DNA of 64,000 bases. It comes from CAYNRA01 sp046296415. Lineage in GTDB: Bacteria; Bacteroidota; Bacteroidia; Cytophagales; Spirosomataceae. How positions within the stretch are numbered: position 1 is the stretch's first letter; each line of letters begins with the position of its first letter. A program made the translations under genes and the position numbers. Location: the NCBI GenBank assembly GCA_046296415.1, contig JBKBLN010000002.1, forward strand, positions 744,001-808,000, in the 5' to 3' direction. The notes below the pieces were generated by a model. That model was not told the origin of the DNA and did not search any database. It saw only the letters and a program-made list of their open reading frames with translations. Below are positions 1-7,606 of the stretch, piece after piece.

Positions 1-1159
1 GCGGCCGTACGCTGTACACAGGAGCTGAGCCTAAGCCCAGGGACTCTGTGATGGATTGTTTAACAACCTCGTATCCCAACAATCGCTCAATTTTTGGAAT
101 TTTCAACTGATCTTTCTCATTGACGAACGTAATCGCCGTACCTGTAGAGGCCGCCCGCGCAGTTCGGCCAATTCGGTGGATGTAATCTTCTGCATCCCTG
201 GGTACGTCAAAGTTTATGACATGGCTCAGGCCCGACACATCAATGCCGCGGGAAAGGACGTCGGTGGCCACCAAAATCTTGACCTGCTTATTTTTAAAGT
301 CTCGCAGAATCTCCTCACGCTCGCCTTGTTCGATATCCGACGAGACACCCCGCGCCTCCCATCCTTTTCTGTTCAAAGCCCGAACAATCCGTTGGATATT
401 ATTCTTTTGGGAGGTGAATAGGATGATGCCATCCGGTTGGGCATCTTGCAACAAATGAAGTAAGATAGGTAACTTTTGCTCGTCCGTGGCCATGTAAAAC
501 TGCTGATCGATGCCCTCAGCAGGCTTGGAAACAGCTAGCCGAATTTCTTTTGGGTCAACCAAAATTTTATCCGCAAAATCCCGGATCTTCTTGGGCATGG
601 TGGCCGAGAAAAGCAGATTTTGGCGTTTTTCAGGCAAGTGTTTGATGATATAAAGAATATCTTCTGAAAAGCCCATATCTAGCATTTTGTCGGCTTCGTC
701 CAAAATCAAACACTCAAGCGACGAGAAGTCAATTTTACCAGATTTCATGTGCGCCATCAGACGGCCCGGTGTAGCGATGATGATATCGGCGCCCTCGACC
801 AACGCTTTTCGTTGCTGATCCCAGTTTTCCCCTTTCCCTCCCCCATAAATGGCGATGGAAGTGGCCGAAATAAAATAACTAAAGCCTTCCAGCTGTTCGT
901 CAATTTGTTTAGCCAACTCACGAGTTGGCACCAACACCAAAGCCACGGTGTGGTCAGAATCCTTTCGGGCTATTTTATCGAGGATCGGAATTAAATAGGC
1001 AGCGGTTTTTCCGGTCCCGGTTTGCGCACAGGCGATCAAATCGTTACCGGACAAAATAATCGGAATGGCCTCGGATTGAATCGGCGTGGCCTGTTGGAAA
1101 TTCATGGCGTCAATCCCTTCAAGGGTCAACGGATGTAATGGGAGTTCTTGAAATTGCAA
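1..1159 (-). CDS. DEAD/DEAH-box RNA helicase (3' end beyond window)
   Basis: ATP-dependent RNA helicase of the RhlE/DeaD type, used in RNA remodelling, ribosome assembly or decay. Read on the minus strand the protein shows the Q-motif region (ATPIQ, about residues 25-29), motif I AQTGTGKT (45-52), motif II DEAD, motif III SAT in LLFSATMP, and motif VI HRIGRTAR near the cut end. About 386 residues lie inside the window, so both RecA lobes are present and only the C-terminal tail is missing. No ATG lies upstream of the Q motif. The frame closes upstream at a TAA, and the only reasonable start is TTG at 1159 (then QFQEL). The first in-frame ATG (1105) would delete part of the Q motif. A matching promoter lies just upstream. 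Family assignment is certain; the subfamily is not. Confidence 0.93.
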   Translation of the reverse strand, partial: MQFQELPLHPLTLEGIDAMNFQQATPIQSEAIPIILSGNDLIACAQTGTGKTAAYLIPILDKIARKDSDHTVALVLVPTRELAKQIDEQLEGFSYFISATSIAIYGGGKGENWDQQRKALVEGADIIIATPGRLMAHMKSGKIDFSSLECLILDEADKMLDMGFSEDILYIIKHLPEKRQNLLFSATMPKKIRDFADKILVDPKEIRLAVSKPAEGIDQQFYMATDEQKLPILLHLLQDAQPDGIILFTSQKNNIQRIVRALNRKGWEARGVSSDIEQGEREEILRDFKNKQVKILVATDVLSRGIDVSGLSHVINFDVPRDAEDYIHRIGRTARAASTGTAITFVNEKDQLKIPKIERLLGYEVVKQSITESLGLGSAPVYSVRP

Positions 1160-1202
1160 AGCACAAAAATTAGGATTGAACGTACCTTTTGAAGGTACTG
1201 AA

Positions 1203-1236
1203 CAAAGTTAACCTTTTTTTTAAATGATTAATCAAA
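1203..1236 (-). promoter_or_regulatory. Bacteroidota-type promoter of the DEAD-box helicase
   Basis: On the minus strand TAACTTTG (1210-1203) matches the -7 box TAnnTTTG, with TTTG (1236-1233) 22 bases upstream as the -33 element. It lies 44 bases before the proposed TTG start, which supports that start. Confidence 0.6.
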
Positions 1237-1366
1237 CTATAGATTTTGTTCCCAAATAAAGTCAACAAATTGAGTTTCAGACCCTGTCCAATTGACTAAC
1301 TACAGATTACCCCAAAGACAACGTGCCTCGATTATCTCGAGCGTTTTAAAAATGCCACGATAAGCA

Positions 1367-1401
1367 AACCCCAACGGGACCTTGTACATCTCGTTGGGGT
1401 T
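1367..1401 (-). terminator. Hairpin downstream of the sugar isomerase-like gene
   Basis: AACCCCAACG (1367-1376) pairs with CGTTGGGGTT (1392-1401) across a 15-base loop, 24 bases past the stop of the minus-strand gene. The run of T after it is weak, so termination is plausible but may not be purely intrinsic. Confidence 0.5.
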
Positions 1402-1424
1402 GACGATATAGGCCACTCTAAGGA

Positions 1425-2330
1425 TCAACTCAACCATTTACGAAGGTGCGTGATACTATTTTGGAGATTTTTGACCGGCTCAGGTGCCCCGTCTTGCTCA
1501 ACAAATAAATGCTTGACGCCTGCTGTTTTGGCATGAGCAAATACTTGGGAATAGTCCAAGTACCCCGCACCAATTTCGACCGGCTTAAATGTACCTTTTT
1601 CCAAGTCTTTCACATGCAACAAAGGGAAGCGCTTAGGGTGTGCTTTGAATAGTGCCACGGGATCAACCCCAGCCTTCATCGCCCAGGCTACATCCAACTC
1701 AAATTTTAGGATATCAGGCGATAACTCTTTGGCCATTAAGTCGAATGGCTTCACACCCTCCACCAACTCAAATTCGGCACTGTGGTTATGAAATCCAAAA
1801 ACAATGCCTGCTTTTTGACATGCCTCTCCAGCCTTTTGAAATACCTCGATCGAGCGTTTGACCTCATCCAACGTTTTGATGGGTGTACTAGAACAAACCA
1901 AATAAGGAACACCCGCCTCTGCCATGTCATCCACCACTTCTTGGTAATGATCACGTAGGTTTTTCATGGCTGGCCGAGGTGCATTACTTGGAGCATTGGC
2001 TTGCGGTGGCCGAGCAGCCCCACCGATGTGGTGGCTCTTCCAGCTCAATCCCAAATCTTTGGCAAACACAGAAAACTCCTTGGCTGTCATGCCATAATAT
2101 CCCCCTTTTCGACTAAATGCCGACTCGATCTCCGTATACCCCGCTTGAGCGATGGCTTTCAGTGTACCCGGCACGTCATTATCCAAGGCCGACATCGCAG
2201 TAAAGAGCTGAACACCAATATTTTTAAACGCACTTTTAGCCGTTGTAGCCTGCCAAGGTGCTGAAAATAAAGCAGATCCCATAGTTAAGGCACCCGCTTT
2301 TTTTAAGAAATCGCGTCGGTTGGTTGTCAT
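1425..2330 (-). CDS. Exported sugar phosphate isomerase/epimerase-like TIM-barrel protein
   Basis: A 301-residue member of the xylose isomerase-like TIM-barrel superfamily, a group that isomerises or epimerises sugars and polyols with a divalent metal. The N-terminus carries a Tat-like signal (NRRDFLKKAG at 4-13, then a hydrophobic stretch to about residue 30), so it should act in the periplasm. Barrel-strand motifs visible in order are FGFHNHS, ELDVAWAMKAG, LLHVKDLEKG and FVEQD near the C-terminus; the His, Asp and Glu residues in them are the usual metal ligands. Length is typical for this Bacteroidota Tat-exported group. It stands alone with a hairpin behind it. The substrate cannot be told from sequence. 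Confidence 0.85.
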   Translation of the reverse strand: MTTNRRDFLKKAGALTMGSALFSAPWQATTAKSAFKNIGVQLFTAMSALDNDVPGTLKAIAQAGYTEIESAFSRKGGYYGMTAKEFSVFAKDLGLSWKSHHIGGAARPPQANAPSNAPRPAMKNLRDHYQEVVDDMAEAGVPYLVCSSTPIKTLDEVKRSIEVFQKAGEACQKAGIVFGFHNHSAEFELVEGVKPFDLMAKELSPDILKFELDVAWAMKAGVDPVALFKAHPKRFPLLHVKDLEKGTFKPVEIGAGYLDYSQVFAHAKTAGVKHLFVEQDGAPEPVKNLQNSITHLRKWLS

Positions 2331-2443
2331 TGTTTTTTTCGGTTGGGGTTAAATTGGAAGGAATTTCCTTAAATCTTATTGTAACTTCAAGTGACAATAG
2401 ATGAAAAGTGAATTCATGTCGATGAAGAATCCCAAACTACCCC

Positions 2444-2451
2444 TACCTTTG
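2444..2451 (+). promoter_or_regulatory. -7 promoter box upstream of the glycosyltransferase
   Basis: TACCTTTG matches TAnnTTTG and ends 10 bases before the ATG at 2462, implying a very short leader. No convincing -33 TTG was found at the usual spacing. Confidence 0.45.
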
Positions 2452-2461
2452 CAATAAAAAC

Positions 2462-3367
2462 ATGAAAGTCACTGGATTTACGATTGCCCGAAATGTCATT
2501 CAATATGATTATCCGATCCGAGAGGCCATTCAATCCATACTGCCCATTTGTGATCATTTTGTGGTCGCCGTAGGCCAATCCCAAGACCATACCTTAGAGG
2601 CGATGCAAGCCTTAAATTCCTCAAAAATCCAAATCCTAGAAACCCAATGGGACCTCCGACTTCGAGAGGGCGGACGCGTTTTAGCCGAGGAAACCAACAA
2701 GGCACTGGCGGCCATTCCACCTGATACGGACTGGTGTTTTTACATACAAGGGGATGAAGTCATTCCAGAAGAAGACCTACCGATCATCCAACAAGCCATG
2801 GCGTATTATCAACACCGTGATGACATCGACGGACTCCTTTTTTCCTATCGTCATTTTTATGGCTCCTACAGGTACATTGCCGATTCCAGAAAGTGGTATC
2901 GGCGCGAAATCCGGGTATTTAAGTCGGGTCGACAAGTCTACAGCTACCGGGATGCCCAGGGTTTTCGAAAAGGCGAAAACAAGAAGCTTCGGGTGGCCTT
3001 GATTCCCGCCCACGTTCACCATTATGGATGGGTCAAGCCACCCGAAAAACAAATGGAGAAGATAAAAAACACCAGTGCTTTTTGGCTATCAGACGAGCGC
3101 CTCCATCAAAAGTATGGGAAAGCCCCAGATACCTTTGATTACAGCCAGATCGATTCCTTGGTTGAATTTGAGGGCCAACATCCGGCGGTCATGAAAAATC
3201 GCATCGAAAATCAATCCTGGCAATTTCAGCACGATATCCGTCAAAAAAAATACAGCCTGAAGGTTCGTTTCTTGTTGTGGATCTACCGCCTGACCGGTTG
3301 GCGTGTTGGCGAATATCGAAACTACCTGTTGGTCGAGAAATGGCCTACCCCCTCAACCAACCCGTGA
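2462..3367 (+). CDS. Glycosyltransferase family 2-like protein
   Basis: A 301-residue GT-A-fold glycosyltransferase-like protein without signal peptide or membrane segment, expected in the cytoplasm. The start (KVTGFTIARNVI) and the DHFVVAVGQSQDHT segment resemble the nucleotide-sugar binding half of GT2 enzymes. YIQGDEVIPEED (about residues 94-105) supplies a D-x-E type metal-binding motif in place of classic DxD. A His-rich loop (AHVHHYGW) and a conserved C-terminal helical region follow, as in small Bacteroidota GT2-like proteins. The 3' end overlaps the convergent 2OG oxygenase gene by 23 bases. No polysaccharide gene cluster surrounds it, so the acceptor is unknown. Confidence 0.8.
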   Translation: MKVTGFTIARNVIQYDYPIREAIQSILPICDHFVVAVGQSQDHTLEAMQALNSSKIQILETQWDLRLREGGRVLAEETNKALAAIPPDTDWCFYIQGDEVIPEEDLPIIQQAMAYYQHRDDIDGLLFSYRHFYGSYRYIADSRKWYRREIRVFKSGRQVYSYRDAQGFRKGENKKLRVALIPAHVHHYGWVKPPEKQMEKIKNTSAFWLSDERLHQKYGKAPDTFDYSQIDSLVEFEGQHPAVMKNRIENQSWQFQHDIRQKKYSLKVRFLLWIYRLTGWRVGEYRNYLLVEKWPTPSTNP

Positions 3368-3929
3368 CGCTTCGCCGCTCCCGCGTGGCGGGCAATACTT
3401 CATGCTCGATGGTATGGGACTGAAAGATCGCTACACGCCCACCCTCGGGTAGTATATCCAAAGGGCCTGTGGGTAAGTACAATCGCAACGCTCCGCCGTG
3501 GCTAGGTTCCCAATCCGGATTCAAGTAGCAAATCATGGATAATTTTCGGGCAGAATCGGACTTGAATTGATCCAAATGTCGTTTATAAAATGTTCCTACA
3601 GGATAGGAAGCATAGTGAAATTCATGGCTCCGAATCCCAAGATAGCAAGTCCGGTTGAGGTAGGCTGAAAAATCGGTGACTAAATCCAAATACTGACGCT
3701 CCGCAGGGAGGGCTCCCTCCTCTTCGAGCCAAAAGATTTCATCGCCTCGAATGGAATCCACCACGGCCTGATCTTTGGAGATTCCCGCCTTCCGAAACTG
3801 ATGATTCGCTTGCCGTTGGGCAAAAGAGGCTTGCAGGGCCAAAACTAAATCGGGCGGGAGGAACTGATCCACAACCCCATAGCCTTGTTCGAGGATCTGA
3901 TCAATAATGTGCTCGTAGGTATCTTGCAT
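3345..3929 (-). CDS. 2OG-Fe(II) oxygenase (prolyl 4-hydroxylase-like)
   Basis: A 194-residue Fe(II)/2-oxoglutarate dioxygenase of the prolyl-hydroxylase type. Iron ligands are visible as H-x-D in KRHLDQF and the distal His in IEHEVLP; the 2OG-binding Arg is in RRSVTGW near the C-terminus. The intervening double-stranded beta-helix segments (MICYLNPDW, GGALRLYLP, GRVAIFQS) fit the fold. Such proteins hydroxylate protein side chains, in bacteria sometimes ribosomal proteins or EF-Tu, but the target here is unknown. It is convergent with the glycosyltransferase and divergent from prfC, whose product also works on the ribosome; a link is only a guess. Confidence 0.85.
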   Translation of the reverse strand: MQDTYEHIIDQILEQGYGVVDQFLPPDLVLALQASFAQRQANHQFRKAGISKDQAVVDSIRGDEIFWLEEEGALPAERQYLDLVTDFSAYLNRTCYLGIRSHEFHYASYPVGTFYKRHLDQFKSDSARKLSMICYLNPDWEPSHGGALRLYLPTGPLDILPEGGRVAIFQSHTIEHEVLPATRERRSVTGWLRG

Positions 3930-3942
3930 TTTCCGAAATAGG

Positions 3943-3975
3943 TTGAAATATTTTCCAAAGGTATAGGTAACTTTG
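3943..3975 (+). promoter_or_regulatory. Promoter of prfC
   Basis: TTG (3943-3945), a 22-base spacer and TAACTTTG (3968-3975) form a good Bacteroidota sigma-A-type promoter, 57 bases before the prfC ATG. Confidence 0.6.
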
Positions 3976-4032
3976 CATCCTTAAAATTAAATCACTCGTA
4001 AAATAGTTCGGTTCTCTAGAACCCGTGCCCAT

Positions 4033-5622
4033 ATGAATTTTGAACAGGAATTGGCCCGACGCCGCACTTTTGCCATCATTGCCCACCCCGATGCCGGGAA
4101 AACCACGCTCACTGAAAAGTTATTACTTTTTGGAGGGGCGATCCAGACGGCAGGTGCCGTAAAAAATAACAAGATCAAGAAAACCACGACCTCCGACTTC
4201 ATGGAAATTGAGAAGCAACGGGGAATTTCAGTGGCGACCTCGGTCATGACATTCAATTACCAAAATCTTAAAATCAATATCCTGGATACCCCCGGCCACA
4301 AGGATTTCGCCGAGGATACTTACCGAACCCTCACCGCCGTGGACTCCGTTATATTGGTGATCGACTGTGTGAAGGGGGTGGAAGAACAGACCGAGAAACT
4401 CATGGAAGTCTGTCGAATGCGCCAAACGCCAGTGATCATTTTTGTGAATAAAATGGACCGGGAGGGCAAGAATCCATTCGATTTATTGGATGAGCTGGAG
4501 GATAAACTCAACATCCGGGTTCGGCCCATCACTTGGCCAGTCAATGGAGGGTCTACTTTCAAAGGGGTATATCATTTGTTGGAAAAAAAGATGAACTTCT
4601 TTGCGGTCAACAAAACCAAATTGGAGGAGGATATCTTCGAAATTCCGATCGATTCGCCTGTTTTGGACGAAAAAGTGGGTACCAAAGACGCCGCTCAACT
4701 GCGGGAAGATGTGGAGATGATCGAGGGCATCTACGATGAAGTTGACCGCGAGGCCTACCGGGCAGGAAATCTAGCGCCCGTCTTTTTTGGGAGTGCCGTC
4801 AGTAATTTTGGAGTGATGGAATTACTGAATACCTTCTGTGAAATGTCGCCTCACCCCATTTCGCGGGAGACCGACAAGCGGGTGGTAGAGCCAGATGAGA
4901 AGAAATTCACCGGATTTGTCTTTAAAATTCACGCCAACATCGACCCACGGCACCGGGACCGCATCGCGTTCTTGCGGATTTGTTCGGGTGTTTTTGAACG
5001 AGGAAAGTTCTACAAACATGTCCGGTCAGGAAAAGACATGCGTTTTTCGAACCCGTATATGTTCATGGCCGACAGCAAGAATGTGGTCGAGGAAGGATAT
5101 CCGGGAGATGTGGTCGGATTGTACGATACAGGGAATTTTAAGATTGGGGATACGATGTCGGAGGGTGAGATTTTGCAATTCACCGGCATCCCGAGCTTTT
5201 CGCCGGAGCTTTTCCGGGAGGTCATCAATACCGACCCGATGAAAACCAAGCAGTTGGACAAAGGCGTGATGCAGCTTTCGGAGGAAGGGGTTGCGCAGTT
5301 GTTTATTATGCAGCCGGGGAATCGGAAAGTCATTGGCACGGTTGGGGAGCTTCAATTTGAGGTTATCCAACACCGCCTGCAGCATGAATACGGGGCATCG
5401 TGCCGATTTGAGAGCAAGCCTTACTCCAAAGCCTGTTGGATTACGAGTGAGGATCCGGAAAAATTGGCCGAGTTTATTCGCTTAAAGAACAATTTTATTG
5501 CCTACGACAAAGACCAAAATCCAGTATTTTTGGCTGAGACCGATTGGATTCTACGTATGAATCAAGAGAACAATCCGGATATCGTATTCCATACGACCTC
5601 CGAGTTTAAAGTAAAATCCTAA
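4033..5622 (+). CDS. prfC: Peptide chain release factor 3
   Basis: A 529-residue translational GTPase that removes RF1/RF2 from the ribosome after termination. GTPase motifs are clear: G1 AHPDAGKT (near residue 19), G2 within the QRGIS segment, G3 DTPGHKDF and G4 NKMD. The length and C-terminal domains (LQFEVIQHRL, EYGASCRFE) match RF3 and separate it from EF-G, which is about 700 residues. ATG at 4033 gives the family N-terminus NFEQELARRRTFAIIAHPDAGKTT. It is monocistronic, with its own promoter and a short gap before the superoxide dismutase gene. Confidence 0.97.
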   Translation: MNFEQELARRRTFAIIAHPDAGKTTLTEKLLLFGGAIQTAGAVKNNKIKKTTTSDFMEIEKQRGISVATSVMTFNYQNLKINILDTPGHKDFAEDTYRTLTAVDSVILVIDCVKGVEEQTEKLMEVCRMRQTPVIIFVNKMDREGKNPFDLLDELEDKLNIRVRPITWPVNGGSTFKGVYHLLEKKMNFFAVNKTKLEEDIFEIPIDSPVLDEKVGTKDAAQLREDVEMIEGIYDEVDREAYRAGNLAPVFFGSAVSNFGVMELLNTFCEMSPHPISRETDKRVVEPDEKKFTGFVFKIHANIDPRHRDRIAFLRICSGVFERGKFYKHVRSGKDMRFSNPYMFMADSKNVVEEGYPGDVVGLYDTGNFKIGDTMSEGEILQFTGIPSFSPELFREVINTDPMKTKQLDKGVMQLSEEGVAQLFIMQPGNRKVIGTVGELQFEVIQHRLQHEYGASCRFESKPYSKACWITSEDPEKLAEFIRLKNNFIAYDKDQNPVFLAETDWILRMNQENNPDIVFHTTSEFKVKS

Positions 5623-5630
5623 ACAATTCT

Positions 5631-5660
5631 TTTGGTTCCTGGGTAGAATGAATAGCTTTG
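5631..5660 (+). promoter_or_regulatory. Promoter of the superoxide dismutase gene
   Basis: TTTG (5631-5634), an 18-base spacer and TAGCTTTG (5653-5660) match the Bacteroidota -33/-7 consensus, 25 bases before the ATG at 5686. Confidence 0.6.
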
Positions 5661-5685
5661 TTTAACCTTAATCAATCCAACAGAA

Positions 5686-6375
5686 ATGAACAGAAAAGCA
5701 TTTTTAGGAACATTATTTGGTGGAATGGCAGCCACTGTGATGGCGCGAGCCGCGAAATTCACTCCGGTAGTGGCTGGGTCGTACACGCTACCTGCTTTAC
5801 CGTATGCTTTTGATGCCCTGGAGCCCCATATAGATAAAAAGACGATGGAGATTCATCACGGGAAGCACCATCAGGCCTACGTCAACAACCTCAATGCGGC
5901 GATCGCCAATACTCCCATGGAAAAGATGGAGTTGACGGAGCTTTTCAAAAAAATGAGTCAGCATCCGGTGGCCGTACGCAATAACGGAGGAGGACATTGG
6001 AACCACACGTTTTTTTGGGAGTTGTTGAGTCCCACCAAAACAACCCCATCCGCCCGGGTTTTGGCGGCGATTCAGCGTGACTTTGGTTCGTTGGAAGCCA
6101 TGCAGACGGCCTTCAATACCGCTGCGGGAAGTCGCTTTGGATCTGGCTGGGCTTGGGTGATTGTCCAAAACGGGAAGTTGAAGGTCACGTCTACCCCGAA
6201 CCAAGATAATCCACTCATGGACGTAGCGCCGGATCAGGGAACTCCCATTTTAGGATTGGATGTGTGGGAGCATGCCTACTACCTCAACTACCAAAATCGC
6301 CGCCCAGACTACGTGAAGGCGTTCTGGAACGTAGTGAACTGGAATAAAGTTGATGAGTTGTTTGGGAAGGCGTAA
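5686..6375 (+). CDS. Exported Fe/Mn superoxide dismutase
   Basis: A 229-residue Fe/Mn superoxide dismutase converting superoxide to peroxide and oxygen. Metal ligands are seen as the His in IHHGKHHQAYV, the His in GGHWNHTFFW, and Asp and His in DVWEHAYYLNY. About 25 extra N-terminal residues (NRKAFLGTLFGGMAATVMA) form a signal resembling a Tat leader but with a single Arg followed by Lys, so the enzyme is probably exported rather than cytosolic. Fe versus Mn specificity cannot be decided by eye. It has its own promoter and a strong terminator, and is the last ordinary chromosomal gene before the Rhs island. Confidence 0.95.
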   Translation: MNRKAFLGTLFGGMAATVMARAAKFTPVVAGSYTLPALPYAFDALEPHIDKKTMEIHHGKHHQAYVNNLNAAIANTPMEKMELTELFKKMSQHPVAVRNNGGGHWNHTFFWELLSPTKTTPSARVLAAIQRDFGSLEAMQTAFNTAAGSRFGSGWAWVIVQNGKLKVTSTPNQDNPLMDVAPDQGTPILGLDVWEHAYYLNYQNRRPDYVKAFWNVVNWNKVDELFGKA

Positions 6376-6404
6376 GCACCCTTTCAATCGATTGTATTTA
6401 GTTC

Positions 6405-6458
6405 AAAAAACTCCTTGTTTCGTTTGTGAAATAGCCAATGAAACAAGGAGTTTTTTTT
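6405..6458 (+). terminator. Terminator of the superoxide dismutase gene
   Basis: AACTCCTTGTTTC (ending 6421) pairs with GAAACAAGGAGTT (from 6440) and is followed by eight T, about 30 bases past the stop. Confidence 0.85.
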
Positions 6459-6491
6459 GGGGGGGATGAGTTGAAAATATATTCAGGGGCT

Positions 6492-6531
6492 ATCTCAATA
6501 CCGCCAGGAGGTCAAATCCGCCCCAGCAGGT
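6492..6531. repeat. 40-bp direct repeat, left copy (attL-like)
   Basis: Identical over 40 bases to 25623-25662. On the minus strand it encodes the last residues PAGADLTSWRY plus stop of the esterase, but here there is no esterase gene behind it: the frame closes about 22 codons upstream and the upstream residues do not match the esterase. It lies 34 bases beyond the superoxide dismutase terminator. Confidence 0.85.
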
Positions 6532-6751
6532 ACCACCTGTTTAAAAATTATACCTTCAAGCTTATTGAATTGTCTTTAAGATTTCAATCTCCTTGTATTT
6601 ATTTCAATAAATACAAGGCTCTTTTTTTAATTTCAATCCTCTAAAATGACGTTATGTGTGTTTTTTCAGTATATAATTTCCGATTTACTGATTTTTATAA
6701 TATATTGTACATACAATTACTTTTTATATATAATTTTAGCTCTAAATCAAG
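6532..6751. other. AT-rich leader between left repeat and first island gene
   Basis: Very AT-rich, with one orphan terminator-like hairpin (6591-6628) and otherwise no gene seen. It must contain the promoter for the pappalysin-like and Rhs genes, but no exact TAnnTTTG box was found close to the ATG at 6752. Confidence 0.4.
6591..6628 (+). terminator. Orphan terminator-like hairpin at island left end
   Basis: CCTTGTATTTATT (6591-6603) pairs perfectly with AATAAATACAAGG (6606-6618), then a run of seven T. No plus-strand gene lies between this and the previous terminator, so it may insulate the island or be the leftover end of a lost gene. Confidence 0.6.
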
Positions 6752-7597
6752 ATGACTTTAAATCATTGGGTGATTAGTTTTTTAATGTTTATCGCTTGGA
6801 ATGCCACAAGTCAAATTCGACATTATGGGATTCAAAAGTCCAATACAGAAGGATTTCTAATGAGTCAATCTTCGATGGTATGGGTTCGAGATTCCATTCA
6901 CCACCCCGTTTCTTTAAAGCTTACCTTTATTATTGCTCAGGCGGAGATATCTAATTCCCGGCTTAGTTTGCAAGTAGAATCGCTGAATCAAGACTTCAGT
7001 CGTCAAACTTTTGACAAATCAACTTATAAAAATTCTATCTATGGTTCGTTGGCTGCCGATACCGAGATTCGATTTTGTGAAAATTTCCAACGCATTAATT
7101 TACCCAAAATACAAAAACTTGATTCAACAATTCAGGTACCCCAAATTTTAGCCTCTATTCCTATTGAGCAAGGATCGATCCCAATATTTATCGGTGATTT
7201 GGATGGATTGGCAGGGTCTAGTTATTTTTCACAAGATTTTTTGGCAGAGGATGCCATATTCTTGGATTCCCACTTCCTAGTCGGTTCGGACGAACCCGGA
7301 TTTTCTTTGGGGAAAACACTCACACACCTTATGGGTCGGTATTTTGGATTAGCACCCCTATGGGATTGTCTTGATGATGACATCGCAGATACCCCTCTGA
7401 TGTCGGCTCAACATTTTGAACAAACGGAGGGATGGAGTTCTTGCTATTCGCATGTCGTTTACACGATGCCCCAAAACTTTATGTACAATACGCAAGACCA
7501 ATTTCTTAACATGTTTACCAAAGGCCAAAAAGACCGAATGTGGGAAATTCTGCAAACGAAAAGACGCTATTTATTGAATCGATCCTCTTGTCAGTAA
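6752..7597 (+). CDS. Pappalysin-like (M43) protein with lost zinc site
   Basis: A 281-residue secreted protein (signal peptide MTLNHWVISFLMFIAWNATS) matching the general plan of M43/cytophagalysin metallopeptidases: an IFIGDLDGLAGSSY-type segment, the active-site helix, a DDIADTP segment, a CYSHVVYTMPQNFM segment with the Met-turn, and a C-terminal MFTKGQKDRMW. The expected HExxHxxGxxH reads H192-L193-M-G-R196-Y-F-G199-L-A-P202, so the catalytic Glu, second His and third His are all replaced and the Met-turn NFMDYTD is NFMYNTQ. The fold signature is kept while catalysis is lost. It ends 9 bases before the full-length Rhs gene, so the two are very likely co-transcribed and it may serve Rhs export, folding or binding. 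That role is inferred. Confidence 0.75.
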   Translation: MTLNHWVISFLMFIAWNATSQIRHYGIQKSNTEGFLMSQSSMVWVRDSIHHPVSLKLTFIIAQAEISNSRLSLQVESLNQDFSRQTFDKSTYKNSIYGSLAADTEIRFCENFQRINLPKIQKLDSTIQVPQILASIPIEQGSIPIFIGDLDGLAGSSYFSQDFLAEDAIFLDSHFLVGSDEPGFSLGKTLTHLMGRYFGLAPLWDCLDDDIADTPLMSAQHFEQTEGWSSCYSHVVYTMPQNFMYNTQDQFLNMFTKGQKDRMWEILQTKRRYLLNRSSCQ

Positions 7598-7606
7598 CAA
7601 TTTGCC

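Noticed and set aside
6438..6644. Plus-strand open frame containing IPPGGQIRPSR, also found at 25548-25856
   Set aside because: The shared peptide is only the sense translation of the 40-bp direct repeat; the rest of the two frames is unrelated and the repeat encodes the esterase end on the other strand.
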